NCBI GenBank assembly: GCA_027596195.1
Contig: JADGJG010000340.1
Coordinates: forward strand, 1 to 23,377
DNA: 23,377 nucleotides
Source: Podochytrium sp. JEL0797
Taxonomy: Eukaryota; Chytridiomycota; Chytridiomycetes; Chytridiales; Chytriomycetaceae
Direction: 5' to 3'
The position numbers and the translations under genes were made by a program. Below, piece after piece: positions 1 to 11,100 of the stretch; within the stretch, counting starts at the first letter, position 1; each line of letters opens with the position of its first letter. Below the pieces are notes generated by a model. The model was not told the origin of the DNA. It worked only from the letters and a program-made list of their open reading frames with translations, and ran no database searches.

Positions 1-167
1 AGATTTTTCGAGGAGCAAAGTAATTCATCAATAAAATTTTTTTCATTAAGATGAATGGTTTCATAACCCACTGCTCGTTCCTCGCCTGTGGGGATGAATC
101 AATTTGTACAAAACTGTAGTACAAAACAGCAAAAATTTTGCGTTTGTTTTTTGTCAAAGGAACGAGG

Positions 168-218
168 CCAAAACTTCCAATCATGGCGACACTGGCGACT
201 GTCAGCCGTAATCAGCGG
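168..218 (-). pseudogene. Tiny relic of MCT-like MFS carrier exon 2
   Basis: About 50 bp match the start of exon 2 of the intact carriers downstream (compare 2110-2172 and 21540-21592). Read on the minus strand they give a degraded SVAMIGSFGL, where the intact genes have NVAMIGSVGL. Sequence on either side does not align with the carrier by eye. It is too short to be functional and is read as a leftover of a further decayed copy. Confidence 0.5.
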
Positions 219-365
219 CATTAAATGCGGAACAGATGACCTACCTGGTGCCAGTCTGCCACGACCATCCAACCTTTTGCTTTTTCACATGATGGGCACA
301 AACGAGTTCAATCACATTCAAACTGTCATGAAAAATGCCTGCGCTTGACTGTGGTCATATTCCGA

Positions 366-640
366 CTCATACTTTCCCAATAACCGCCTTCGAATGTACA
401 AATCGCGCCATTGTCCCACAATATACCCGCAAAAAATATCATCCACTCCTACCCAAGAAAGCATGCCAAGGAGGTCGATTGCACCGAGACCGACACTTCC
501 AATCATGTAGATACTGAAATCTTATATTCTCTCTGACACATAAAAGCGTAAATGTTGCAGAACACAACGAAATGTGCAACATACGATCCCACCACGAATA
601 CCCAAGCTTGAAAGCCGCCATCCGGGTATTCAACCTCTGT
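366..640 (-). pseudogene. Internally deleted MCT-like MFS carrier pseudogene
   Basis: Three blocks of the carrier family lie in the correct order on the minus strand. They are part of exon 1 (about 640 down to 540, including the conserved stretch before the PDGG-type motif), a piece of intron 1 and the start of exon 2 (about 530 down to 451, MIGSVGLGAIDLLGMLS), and the very 3' end of the gene (about 450 down to 366). Roughly 1 kb that encodes most membrane helices in the intact copies is missing, and exon 2 is joined directly to the C-terminal region at about 450/451. The exon 1 piece is mosaic: one half resembles the carrier at 20459-21899 and the other half the carrier at 1038-2479. The 3' flank (301-366) also resembles the flank of the carrier at 20459. 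The remaining frame could give only a short fusion peptide, so this is a broken copy. Confidence 0.8.
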
Positions 641-1037
641 TCTTAAGTGATATCGAACTACTTCGAACTACTTCTTCCTTCGATGTCCGGCAAGCAAAAA
701 TGGTCTCTATTTTGAGACTGGAAGATATGTGCCGGAAGAATGAGAGTTTTGGAGGAATCGTTGTCGAATGTCCAATTGGCTGCACCCCTTTGGCAAGTGT
801 CTGCACCAGTGTCTTTGTTTTGGGTGAGCCCAAATTAGTAAAGACTCCATATCGGCAACACGGGCATAATAATATTAATGGCCCAATCTATCTGAACAAA
901 CCGTCCGACTTGCCAACCTAAAATGGAAAAAGTCGATAACGGGTTTCAACTAAAAAATTATTTAATCACGCGTGTAAAAAGAAAAAGAAGACTGCCGGCG
1001 CTTGCGGCGGATAAAAAATATCTGATTGCATCCCGGA
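641..1037. other. Intergenic region; no supported gene
   Basis: About 400 bp lie between the carrier relic and the 3' end of the first intact carrier. A plus-strand frame of 115 codons runs through 574-921, but it starts inside the relic, resembles no family I know and has no visible splice partner, so I do not call it a gene. There is a perfect 10-bp tandem duplication at 653-672. The last 50 bp are a 3' flank shared with the carrier at 20459; the GC-rich element at 993-1010 is the clearest part. Confidence 0.6.
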
Positions 1038-2479
1038 TCATACTTTCTCAACCACCACCTTCGAATGAACAAATCGCGCCATCGTCCCAAACACAGCCGC
1101 AATGACGGACAATATACCCGCAAACAAAATCATCCACTCAAATCCACACGTTTCCTTAATAAAACCAGACAAGGGTGGACCTCCAAAGCTCGCAAACCCC
1201 ACAAACGTGTAAAGTGTGGACAAAACTGTCACCAACGAGCCATCCACCCCAAGCATCTCCACCAGCACGGTTGGAAACAGGGCCCACAACCCTCCGTCAA
1301 AGAATCCAATCGCCCCAGCAACGGCACAAAGCCCCGCAAAGCTGGCGGCTGACATCCAAGCAAAGATGGACGCGACCGTCATCCACAAACAGAGAACGGT
1401 GGCGTTGAGTGGACCCAGGAAACGATCCGATGTGTACCCCATGACTACGCGCCCGAGAATATTGAATCCGTTGTAAACGGACAAGACGGTGGCTCCGTCG
1501 TTGAGGGTAAGTCCGATTTTTTCTTGCGCATAGACTGTGAGGAAGCCGACCGAAACATACTCGGCAAAGGTGAAAAAGAAGCAGAAAATGAAGAGGCAGT
1601 AGAAGCTAAATCGCTTGAGGAACAAGAAACTTGCTTTGCCACTCTGGCTGGGTGGAACGCGTGTTTTCATCACCGGGATGAAAGGCAGCATCATGCCTGC
1701 ACGTTATGAATAGTGTTAGATCGAATTGCGGAAGAACAGAATGTTATTGTGCTTTACCCAAGCTAAAGATGGCTGTTGCTCGCAAAGTCCACGCAAGACC
1801 GATGCTCTCCAGCAACCGACCCAAGACCAAAGAATAAACGAGACCCCCACAACCGGTGCCAGCAACAGCAAGCCCAGTTGCAAGGCCTCTGCGCTTAAGA
1901 AACCACTGGGATGGGAGCGAAACGGCGGGCAAATAGACAAACACGCCCCCGATTCCAAACATCAATCCTTGCGTGAGAACGAGGAGCGGCAATGAGGTCG
2001 TGAAGGAAGAGAGAAGAAGGCCGGACGAAAGAATCACGATTCCAAGAAACATTATGCGTTGAAAACCAAAGCGTTCTGCTAAGAAGCTGGAAAGCATGGC
2101 CAGGAAGTCGATTGCGCCAATACCAACACTTCCAATCATGGCGACATTGGAGGCACTTCCGACCTGAATCACCTGATTCAGTACCCGTTCAATTAAGCCC
2201 TATCACTCTGATACATACCCCGATGTTCGCGTAGAAAGAATTGTAAACACCGAACGAGAATATGTTGCCGAACACAACGAAATGCGCAACAAACGATCCC
2301 ACCACGACCATCCAAGCTTGAAAGCCGCCATCCGGGTATATGAGCTCCTCAATTTTCGAAGTGAAAGATTCTTCATATGGGAGGCAGCAGTCGGGAGAGA
2401 TCCCAATGTCCTTGGACGTCTGGCAAGCGACAAGAAACTCAGGAGTGGTTTCGTCGTTCGGAAGTGGAACTGTTGACAT
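1038..2479 (-). CDS. MCT/MCH-like major facilitator transporter, copy 1
   Basis: This is a predicted 12-helix plasma-membrane or organelle carrier of the monocarboxylate-transporter branch of the MFS (SLC16, fungal MCH-like). The substrate cannot be told from sequence; known relatives carry monocarboxylates, riboflavin or other organic acids. Exons on the minus strand are 2479-2219, 2172-1758 and 1696-1038, giving 444 residues. Introns are 46 bp (donor GTATGT) and 61 bp (GTAAAG). An alternative acceptor at 2163 would remove three residues (VIQ) and is the one its paralog appears to need. A hydrophilic N-tail of about 48 residues precedes the MCT signature YPDGGFQAW (residues 48-56), which opens helix 1. 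Helices 2-6 lie in exon 2. A loop with LGRVVMGYTSDRFLG, the MFS GxxxDR-type motif, lies in exon 3, and the protein ends FVHSKVVVEKV. It is about 85 percent identical by eye to the carrier at 20459-21899, and HMG-CoA reductase ends 430 bp upstream. Confidence 0.9.
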
Positions 2480-2909
2480 TTTAGGCTCGATATTATGAGA
2501 AATTGTGGGTTTTTAATCTTTTTCGCCCAGGCATGCAGATCAATTTTCTGTGATTTAATCTCACCAATTTCAAGTGTCTTTGGGTGTCTGTCAGTTGCGC
2601 TTTTCCCTTCGCTTTCTCTGTACTTTCTCCCAGCCTTTTTCCTCTGAACTGAGTATGAGAGATGTTTTGATGAGGGGGCGATCGTACCCTCAATTTAAAA
2701 TATAGAAAAACCTAAGAATTTGTTTTTTGATTTGTGATACCAATACGGGCAGGACAAGCCCACTCTTTTGCATGCCTCCCGTCTTTTTTTTGCCTTGCAC
2801 CATTTCTATTCAAATAAGTTTTTACATTCCCTTTTATTGTTCGCTTCCAAAAAAAAGGGTATCCGAAACTGAAACCGAAATCCACAACCCCTCTGCGAAA
2901 TCCACGAGC
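2480..2909 (-). promoter_or_regulatory. Upstream region of carrier copy 1 with family-specific module
   Basis: The 430 bp between the HMG-CoA reductase stop and the carrier start contain a module at about 2511-2692. It recurs twice upstream of the carrier at 20459-21899. Landmarks are CGCCCAGGCAT, AAGTGTCTTTGGGTGTCTGTCAG, TTCGCTTTCTCTG and GAGAGATGTTTTGATGAGGG. Retention of these blocks where the rest has diverged is compatible with promoter or 5' leader function, but recent common ancestry could also explain it. Sequence from 2745 to 2909, the HMGR 3' flank, is also partly shared with the distal copy. Confidence 0.5.
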
Positions 2910-5900
2910 TCATGATTTGATACAAGAACCCACCACAACTTCGGCAGCAGCAGCTACTGCAGCCGTTGCCGAAGCAGGCGCGCGATTATGTGCCATATGA
3001 CTTTTTACCAAATGACCTGCGGCAAGCGCTGAACACAGCGACAATTCACCAGCCATCACTGCTGCCGCAATAATCTGCGCCAAACACTGCGCATTTTTTC
3101 CCGGCGCATCGCGACTCGGACCCTTGACCCCCAAAATCTCCAAACACGCAGCTTGAGCTCCAAGCCCGGTCCCTCCCCCAACCGTCCCCACCTCAATGCT
3201 CGGCATCGTGCACGAAATATACAAATCCTCACCACCATTCACAGCCTCCATCAACGTCATGCAGTTACTCGACTCCACGTTCTGGGCGGGATCTTGTCCA
3301 GTTGCGAGGTACACGGCCGTCAGAATATTGGCCGCGTGTGCGTTGAAGCCGCCGATCGACCCGGCCATGGCGGAGCCGATCAAGTTTTTGCTAATGTTGA
3401 GCTCGACCATCGCGGCCACGGAGGTTTTGAGCACGTTGCGGACAATGGTGCCTGGAATCACGGCGTCGACGACAACAGACTTTCCACGTCCATCGATCCA
3501 GTTGATGGCGGATGGCTTTTTGTCCGTGCAGTAGTTTCCGCTGATGGCGATGACGTTCATGTCCGGGAACTGCGATTTGATGGCTGCAAAACGAAATTGT
3601 CAGCCCGAACAAAGAAAATAGCCGGGAAAAAATCTCACCGTCCAACGCCTTCTCGACCCCCTTCGAAATCATATTCATGCCCATCGCATCTCCCGTGAAA
3701 ACCGAAAACCGAATAAACACCAACCTCCCAGCCAACCGAACTTTGATGCTCTGAATTTTGGCAAACCGCGACGTGCTGCTGAATTCGGCCTCGATGACCT
3801 CTCTTCCAACACCCTCAATCCACAACTTGCACTCATTTGCATCCGTCGCAGACGCAAACTGCACCACAGGACCTCGCGTCATACCATCATTTGTTAACAC
3901 GGTGCGTGCGCCTCCACCCGCGTTGATGGCTTTGCAACCGCGACTTGTGCTGGCAACGAGACAGCCTTCGGTGGTGGCCATGGGAATGTACAAGGGTTTG
4001 CCGTTGACGACGAGCGGGCCAGCGACTCCGATGGGGATAGGGGTGTATCCAATCACGTTTTCGCAGCAGACGCCGTGGACTTTGTCGTAGTCGTAGTGAT
4101 TGAAGGGGAGGAGACTGTCACCGAGGTTGAGACCGATTTCGTTGGCTGTTGTGTCAAGGAAAATGAGGAAACATGCAATTTCAAGACACAGAAAACAAAC
4201 AAAACTTACACAAGACGTCGCGACGGACTTCGACAGCGCGCAAGTTATCCTTGAGCACCTTTTCGAGCGCATAAAACCCGATTTTCCCACTCTCCACCAA
4301 CGACACGACCTGCTCGTTGGATACATCCAGTGGGTTCGCCTTCAACTTTGCCATCAACGCATCCGCTTCCGTCGCCGGGACAACATTCTTGACAACCTTG
4401 CTGGGGGACTGCATTTCCGCTTTCACCGAAACCGGCTCAACACACCCTTTCTCCACTATCTTCTCAACACCCACCAACCGCTTGTCCTCAGACGCCGCTC
4501 GCTTCGCGGCCTTCTCCACAGCCACCTCGTCCGCCAAATGCCGCCAATGCACGTACTTGGTCATCAACAACGCACACGCGATGGTGATAATCAAGGCCAT
4601 GGCCGTGTGGTTCTTGGTGTCGTCAAACATGGACAGGAGGTTCTCGATGAAGTGGTTCTTATCATGTGCAGTGGGCTTGGTGGGGTAGAGAATGTGGCTC
4701 GCGGCCACGTTGATGAGTGCAGTGTCGACGGCCGAGTTTTTCTTGATGAGTTCAAAGACGGGGAGGAGGAGGTTTGTTGGGGTTGCGGGGTGAATAGATG
4801 CGTTGAAGGTGGCTTGGGCGACAAAGAAACCAATCACCTAAAATTCAAAGCAAAGTTAACACGTGCGTAGAGGAAAAACAGCAGGAATATAAGAACTCAC
4901 GAGTCTCGCCTTGGACGCCAAAAAATTTCCAATTCGATCAAACACGGGCCCAGATCTCTGCTCACCCTCCAACTCCTTCCCCCATGGCTCCTCATTGCGC
5001 ATCTTCCTCAACTCGAGCTTCACCGACAAGATGGACAAGTAAAACGTAAACAACCCAGCGCAATCAAACAACAAAATAAACGCCGCGAGCAACGCAAAAT
5101 CCTTCAAACTCTCATGCAACCCTGATAAGCTCCCCAACGCGAGGAACCCAACCTCGACAAAGCAGTTTCTCCAAATCTTTGGCGCCACGCGCGACACGGC
5201 GGAAATGATTTGAGAGTCGGTGCTCGAGTCTTGCGCTTGGGCTTCCATGATGGCACGCGTGAGGGTAAAGTGGCGTTCAAAGCCAATCGTCACCACGAGG
5301 AGAGGCAGCGCTTCAAAGAGTTGGATGAGGGTCATGTTGACGTTGAGGGCTCTCGCGCAGTAGAGGGAGACGAGGAGGGCCAAGCATCCGTTGAGGAGGA
5401 GGGCAAACGCCAACGAAAAGTGCGACCCGATTTTGCGCATGTTGTGGAAGAGGGATACGAACGTGGCATACATTAAGCTGAGGGCTATCAGGACCACAGC
5501 AATCTCGGCGTTCGAAGAACCCTCGTAAAAGTCGGTGAAGCTGTTGTTGATCTTGTGACGCCAGTAAGTAAGCAGGTCACCAGCGGCATCGGGCTTGACG
5601 GCTGCCGTCACGGGTTGGTTGGCAGACAGGTTGGAGATTTTGAGGAGGTCGACTTGTTGGTTCCACAAGTTGACGGCTTCGAAGTTGGACGCGTTGGATT
5701 GGTCGAGCACAAACATGAAGACCAGTGGGTTCGCGAGATCCGTCTGGTTGAAGAGGTCGAACACATGGCCAGTGAGGTTGCGAGTGAGAGTGTCGAGCAT
5801 TTGTCTAATGGATCCCTTGGCGTTGACCTTGTTGGAAGCCGGGGTTTCCAGAGGGGAGAAGTAGAGACACCCGGTTAGAGTGGGTTTGTAGCACAAATTG

Positions 5901-6319
5901 GCAAAGTTCCACAGTTTGCCGGCAGATTCGACCTCGACACTAAGAATATCTTGCTCCAGAAGCTTAGCTGAAGCGACAATTTGTCCAGTTGTTTTGGCGG
6001 AGCACGTGGTTGGCAAATCAATCACGACGGGTTTGATGAAGAGCTTCATGTCGCTTTGGAATACGATGCTGCTGGAATCCTGGAAGATTTCGTCTTGGAG
6101 TTTCACGATTCTGTGTCCATCGATGAAGGCGCTGAAGGGAACTTGGCCGGTGGTGATGTGAGCCGCGGCCTCAGACAAGGACTCGTTGCCTTCCGCAAAC
6201 ATTTGGTGCAGGAGACCCACGTAGCAGTAGCATGCGAGGAGCAAGCACACGCTAATTACTTCAATCGGGTGGGCTGTCGACAGACGCACGAGCGGAGGCA
6301 GCAGAACGCGAGACACCAT
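2910..6319 (-). CDS. HMG1: 3-hydroxy-3-methylglutaryl-CoA reductase (class I)
   Basis: This ER membrane enzyme reduces HMG-CoA to mevalonate with NADPH and is the committed step of sterol, dolichol and ubiquinone side-chain synthesis. Exons are 6319-4901, 4837-4210, 4145-3639 and 3583-2910, giving 1075 residues, a normal fungal length. Introns are 63, 64 and 55 bp. The start at 6319 is chosen because [14 protein letters not shown] follows it, the usual beginning of the family. Exon 1 encodes the membrane part: helix 1, a long lumenal loop, then a block of helices in the sterol-sensing-domain position (about residues 300-460). A linker of about 100-150 residues leads to the catalytic domain, where I see [29 protein letters not shown] (Glu742), [13 protein letters not shown] (Lys873), GQDPAQN (Asp949), [10 protein letters not shown] and [12 protein letters not shown] (His1047). 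These are the expected catalytic residues. The Ser that follows HNR in mammals, the AMPK site, is Ala here. The tail is short and Ala-rich. Confidence 0.96.
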
Positions 6320-6350
6320 GCCAATTTCAGGAACAATTTGCAAAAATGGC

Positions 6351-6412
6351 CTGATATTTTCATCCTCCCCGCAACCCATGAACGCGACCCATCTTTTCAT
6401 GCGCAAACTTAC
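6351..6412 (-). other. Candidate 5' leader intron of HMG-CoA reductase
   Basis: The canonical donor GTAAGT starts at 6412, and an acceptor ATCAG ends at 6351, 32 bp before the chosen ATG (6319). The length of 62 bp matches the other introns here. It contains two upstream ATGs in frame with the enzyme (at about 6400 and 6379), so splicing would remove an alternative N-terminal extension of up to 27 residues. Inferred from consensus only. Confidence 0.45.
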
Positions 6413-6473
6413 GTAACTCAATAGGAAAGATTAGCTATATATTCCCACAACTGCGACAGCAAAAACACAAAAA

Positions 6474-7985
6474 TCAAATCTTGACCTCCGCCTCCGCCGC
6501 CTGCTTGTTCAACAAAGCATTCTTGATGAAAAACTCCCCGGCCTTGTAACTTGACCTCACGAGCGGGCCGGAAGCAACATATTTGAACCCAAGTCCCTTC
6601 GAAACTTCAGCCCAGTGATCAAACTTGCTCGGGTGAACGTATTCTTCCACCTTCATGTGCTTTTTCGTCGGCCTCATGTATTGGCCAAACGTCACAATGT
6701 CCACATCCACCGCTCGAAGAGCTGCCACGCAAGCCGATATATAAGAGAACATTGCCAGTCAAATTAAAACTAAAATCCCAAACCTCACCTTTCAAAGCAT
6801 GCAACACTTCCTCATCCGTTTCACCCAACCCCAACATCATGGAAGTTTTCGTCATCAACGACGGTTTGATCGCCTTGGCCCTCTCCAACACGTTCAACGA
6901 CTGCTTGAACCCTGCCCGCCTGTCACGCACAATGTGCTGCAAGTTCTCCACAGTCTCGATATTGTGGGCGTACACGTCCAACCCAGACAGTGCGACTCGG
7001 TCGACTCCCGCCAGATCGCCTCTAAAGTCTCCCGTCAAGCATTCGACCAGCGTTTTGGGGGCCCTGTTTTGGCGCAGAAATAAAGCGTCAGTTCAAAACT
7101 TGACCTCGCACACACCCCGCCGCTTTGATTTTCAATACGCACTTCTTTTTGATCAATTCCACAGTCGTGGCGAAGTGGTCGGCACCGCCATCAGCGATAT
7201 CTGTCAGCGGACCCCAGAACGATAAGAAAACCCCTAACCTCACTCAAACGGAACGAAAAAACAAACCATCACGATCCACAGAAGTCAACACGACATACCC
7301 CAACCCCCAACGAGAAATCGCTTCCGCCGTGTTTTCGGGCTCATTCGGGTCAAGTGGTCCGGGCTTTCGGTTCGTCTTGACGGAACAGAAGCGACATCCT
7401 CTCGTGCATTCGTCTCCCATCAACACTTGAATGAGGTGTTAGCTTCCTTCTTTGATTCGAATATGTGTGGGAAAAAAACGAAGCTCAACTAATGGTCGCC
7501 GTGGCAGTGTTGTCCTCTCCGTCCTTCTTGCCTCCTCCCCAGCATTCGCCCATGTTGGGGCATCGAGCAGATTCGCAGACCTGATCAGATCATTGGTTAG
7601 GGCCTCGGATACGGGAGGTCGGAGGGGTGGGGGTTTGATACCGTGTTGAGTTTCAATCCGCGCAGGTCCTTCTTGATCTTGGCATAGCTGCCTCCGGCCG
7701 GGATCTCCGTTTTCAACCATTCCGGAAACTTGGCTCGTTGGCTGTTTGGATGCGAATACGAAACGGATCAGAGGGGGGGGGGGGGGGGGTCGAAGACGGG
7801 GGGTGATCGCCGCAAAAACTGAAAACTTGAACACTCAACGGCAGCTCGGCCTTCTCTTCTCCTTGGCGAATGAAATCACCAAACGTAGGACCATCCTTCA
7901 GCTTTTCGGTAAAGGATGAGGAGGTGGTGGTGGAGTTGAACCGCTGGCAGTGTCGGAACACCCGGAACGAGTTTCGGGACAACAT
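6474..7985 (-). CDS. LIP5: Lipoyl synthase, mitochondrial
   Basis: This radical-SAM enzyme inserts two sulfurs into protein-bound octanoyl groups to make lipoyl cofactor for pyruvate and 2-oxoglutarate dehydrogenases and glycine cleavage. Seven exons: 7985-7840, 7741-7642, 7580-7490, 7425-7267, 7200-7143, 7063-6789 and 6721-6474, giving 358 residues. The N-terminus ([16 protein letters not shown], basic, Ser/Thr-rich, no acids) looks like a mitochondrial presequence. The auxiliary cluster motif [12 protein letters not shown] gives Cys84, 89 and 95. The radical-SAM motif CTRGCRFC gives Cys119, 123 and 126. [16 protein letters not shown] and [12 protein letters not shown] follow. The C-terminal RSSY (residues 332-335) carries the serine that ligates the auxiliary cluster. 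Donors for introns 1 (GTTGAG) and 5 (GTGCGT) were set by phase. Intron 1 carries a 17-base homopolymer. MMS19 ends 118 bp upstream on the same strand. Confidence 0.95.
7773..7789. repeat. 17-base G homopolymer in lipoyl synthase intron 1
   Basis: There are seventeen consecutive G on the plus strand, which is a C17 pyrimidine tract on the coding strand. It sits about 30 bp before the 3' splice site of the 98-bp first intron, the longest intron in this window. The exact length may vary between reads or strains. Confidence 0.9.
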
Positions 7986-8103
7986 TTTGAAGATTTTTCG
8001 ACCAAGCGCAAAGATTGGAAAGCCCCTTGGGCATCCCCACCAAATGAGCGTCAGCGCTTCGTTATCATCCTACCTTTATTGAATCGTCCTTCCCTGCACC
8101 AAC

Positions 8104-11100
8104 TCACTTCTTCTCACCCAACAACAAAAACCACTTTGCCCTAGCCTCCCCAGCCTCCTTCCTCACATTCTTCTTGCCATCATCCAACGCCGCCTGCAAC
8201 CCCTTCAAAACCCTCGGCTTCAACACAAACAACTCGCTGAACCGAATCTCACCCTTCTCCGACGTGGCCGCCAACTGTCCCACACACTTCAATGCCAACA
8301 CGCGTACTTGCGCGTTCGGGCTTTCTGTCGAGAGACGCAGGAGGGCGGCTGTGAAGGAGTCGAGGTGTGCGCGGAGGGAGTCCGGGGCGTCTGAGAGGAG
8401 GGTGGAGACGATTTCGAGGATCGTGTGGTTGAGTTGGGGGTTGGTTTGGGATGTGAGACCGGCCAGGAGGAGGGGAATCAGCTATTTGGGGAGGGGTAAG
8501 AAAATCGGCGAAAGGTGGTGCGACAAAACCAAGAGACGAAAAGCGAAACAACTCACGTTTTGAATCTCGTACAAAATCACCGACTTGGTCACATACTTCA
8601 TCAAATGCGACAAAGCCAACAAATGGGCGCCCTTCACCTCTGAAAAAAAACCGCAAAATCAGAAACCCAAACACACACGAAGACAAAAAAAGAAGGGCGA
8701 AACCACAAACCAACACTCGAAGCCCCATTGAACCCGCCCACCAAGATTGGCAAACAATGCTTGAACAGCTTCTGTTTCCACAGCAAGGAAGACTTGGCAA
8801 ACGACTCCTTGGTGAGCACATGTTTCCCAAACGAAGCGTCGTCGGCAGAGAGGATGGAAAACGTGGACGCCACTGCGTCGCCGTCCGAGTCGTTAAGCAA
8901 TTGAATCAATTGACTGACTTTGGAGAGTTCTTCAGCGGAAGGCTTTTTCATGACAAGCGCGCGGGTGATCTGCGCGCAACGAAAACACTTGAGAACCTAT
9001 CAAATCAGAATGCTGGCAAACTTACCCAGAGAACCAACACGATCGCTGCGTTCCTCACTTGAACAGATTGTCCCACTTGCTCCTTTCGCAACAACTTGAA
9101 CAGAGAATCGTTTTCTTGCAAGTATCGAGCCACCAAGGTCGCTGGAAAGGCCGCATGATATCAACAAACCACGCGGGGTTGAAAAAAAGCAGCGAGAGGT
9201 CAACGAACCATCTCCCTTGTTCAGCATGGACGCAATCACTTCGTACAGGCTGTTCAAGTAAACGTTCTTGACCGTCTCGAGCGCAGGTCCCTTGAAAACC
9301 GACTCTTGAGTCAAGTGATTCAACATCGCGGAGACATCGACGTTCGAAATAACAGTCTGAATCAAGCGAGGAAAAGAAAAAGGTCAATCGAAGGCTGCGA
9401 TCACAGAATATAGCAGAATTTCGTACCTCGGGTCTCAAATTGCTCAAGACAGAAGAAAATACAATCGCAAGCAGACGCGTGTTGGAAGCAGCCTGAAACA
9501 CAAGAATGAGACAACGACACAACTAAACGACAAAAACTCACATCAATCGAAACAGGAATTCCAGAAACACCCAAATCGGATGTATCGGCCGTATACAAGG
9601 CCTTGACAATCACAGCCGCAACCGCTTCTTGAGATCTATACGCCAAAAACCGACAGGGTTAAACGTCAAGATACATCCAAACATGAAAACAGAAAACACA
9701 AACAATCGATCCATCAACCGCACGGCACTCGCAAAAATCCTCCCCACCGATTCGACCAAACTCAAATCCGACCGCAACGCGACTTCTTCGACTTGTCTCA
9801 TGACCAAAGCGCGCAACAGCGGCACAAACAAGCTTGGCAGCAAATCCAGCTCCTTTGTGCCGCTCGTTAGGTTCTCGAAAATGATTTCGAGCGCCGCGCA
9901 GATGCTGCGAAGTCGGTTCATGGATTGCAAGTCTTGAAACAATTTGGGAATCAGTCAACCAAAAGCACTCTCGGACAGAAAAAAGAACACAAGAACACCT
10001 ACCTTCCACCTTCTTGGACAAACTAGGCACCACGGTACACAACACACTGCCACTCGCCCCACAAAGCGCAACCAAACACTCCAACGCATTCAACACAGGC
10101 TCCTCTGCTTCCTTCGCACCCAAATCACACGCTTCCAACAACTGCGGCACAACGTGTTTCAACACCATGTCGATCCTCCGGACGGACTCGACACTCAACA
10201 GACCAATCACGGCCTGTCGAACCGTGTTGTTTTCGTTGATCACGAGGCCGAGCAAGGTTTCAAAGTACCATTCGAGTTCGAGTGGGGTCAGGAAGGCTGC
10301 GCGTTGTGTGGAGAGGTGCGAGAGGCCGTGGAGGCCTGCGACAATGACGCGGTTGTTTTTGGATGAGAGGGCCGATGAAAAGTGGCGGTATAGGTCGTCT
10401 TTGAAAGGGAGGAGCGGGTTTTGCTGGAGGGTGTCTGTTGCGTTCGAACGGGGATGAGGTCAAAAAGAGAACTTTGGACAAGGAAAATCGCCTCAGCTAA
10501 AAAAACTTACCATCCTCCATTCTCGAATCGTCGCCATAAAATCCTTCCGCAAGCTCCAAGAAATCGCAAAACACGCCATACTTTTCAGCCTTGGTCTCCA
10601 TGGCCTCATTGCCACCCTTCAAACTATCCAAAAATGGCTTCACAATCTTGGACACGAGATGGAAAAACGCAGGTTCCGTCGCTTTCGCCGTCGCCTTCAA
10701 CACTTTACGGACATATTCATGCGGACTCGTTGTGTCCATCAGCTCGGAGAGCACGTATTTTTCGACATGAGTGAGGAACTTGGTGAGGTTGTCGCGCGAG
10801 GTGGAGGACGCGGCTGAGTCTGTGGACAGAGCATAGGTGACGGCTGTGATGGCGGACAAGGCGGCTTCCTTTTGGGCAGCCGGTTTCGCATCGAGACTTT
10901 CTTCGCGCAGGTGGTCCCAGAGTTCTTCGAGGTTTTTGCCAATGGAAGATCCACCGTAGACTGGGGCGCATGCGGCAATCGTTTCCATTGCGTCAAGCTG
11001 TGGTAGAAGTATTTGGGGTTTAGAGATTTCCATGAGGGTGCGATTTTTGTGGTTCACCTTCGCGTTGTCAGAGGCGGAAGAAAGCTTCTCAATCAAGATT

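Noticed and set aside
574..921. 115-codon plus-strand open frame
   Set aside because: It begins inside a carrier relic on the other strand, matches no family I recognise and has no splice or promoter support.
4100..4870. Plus-strand frame of 256 codons
   Set aside because: It is the antisense of HMG-CoA reductase exon 2 and its flanking introns.
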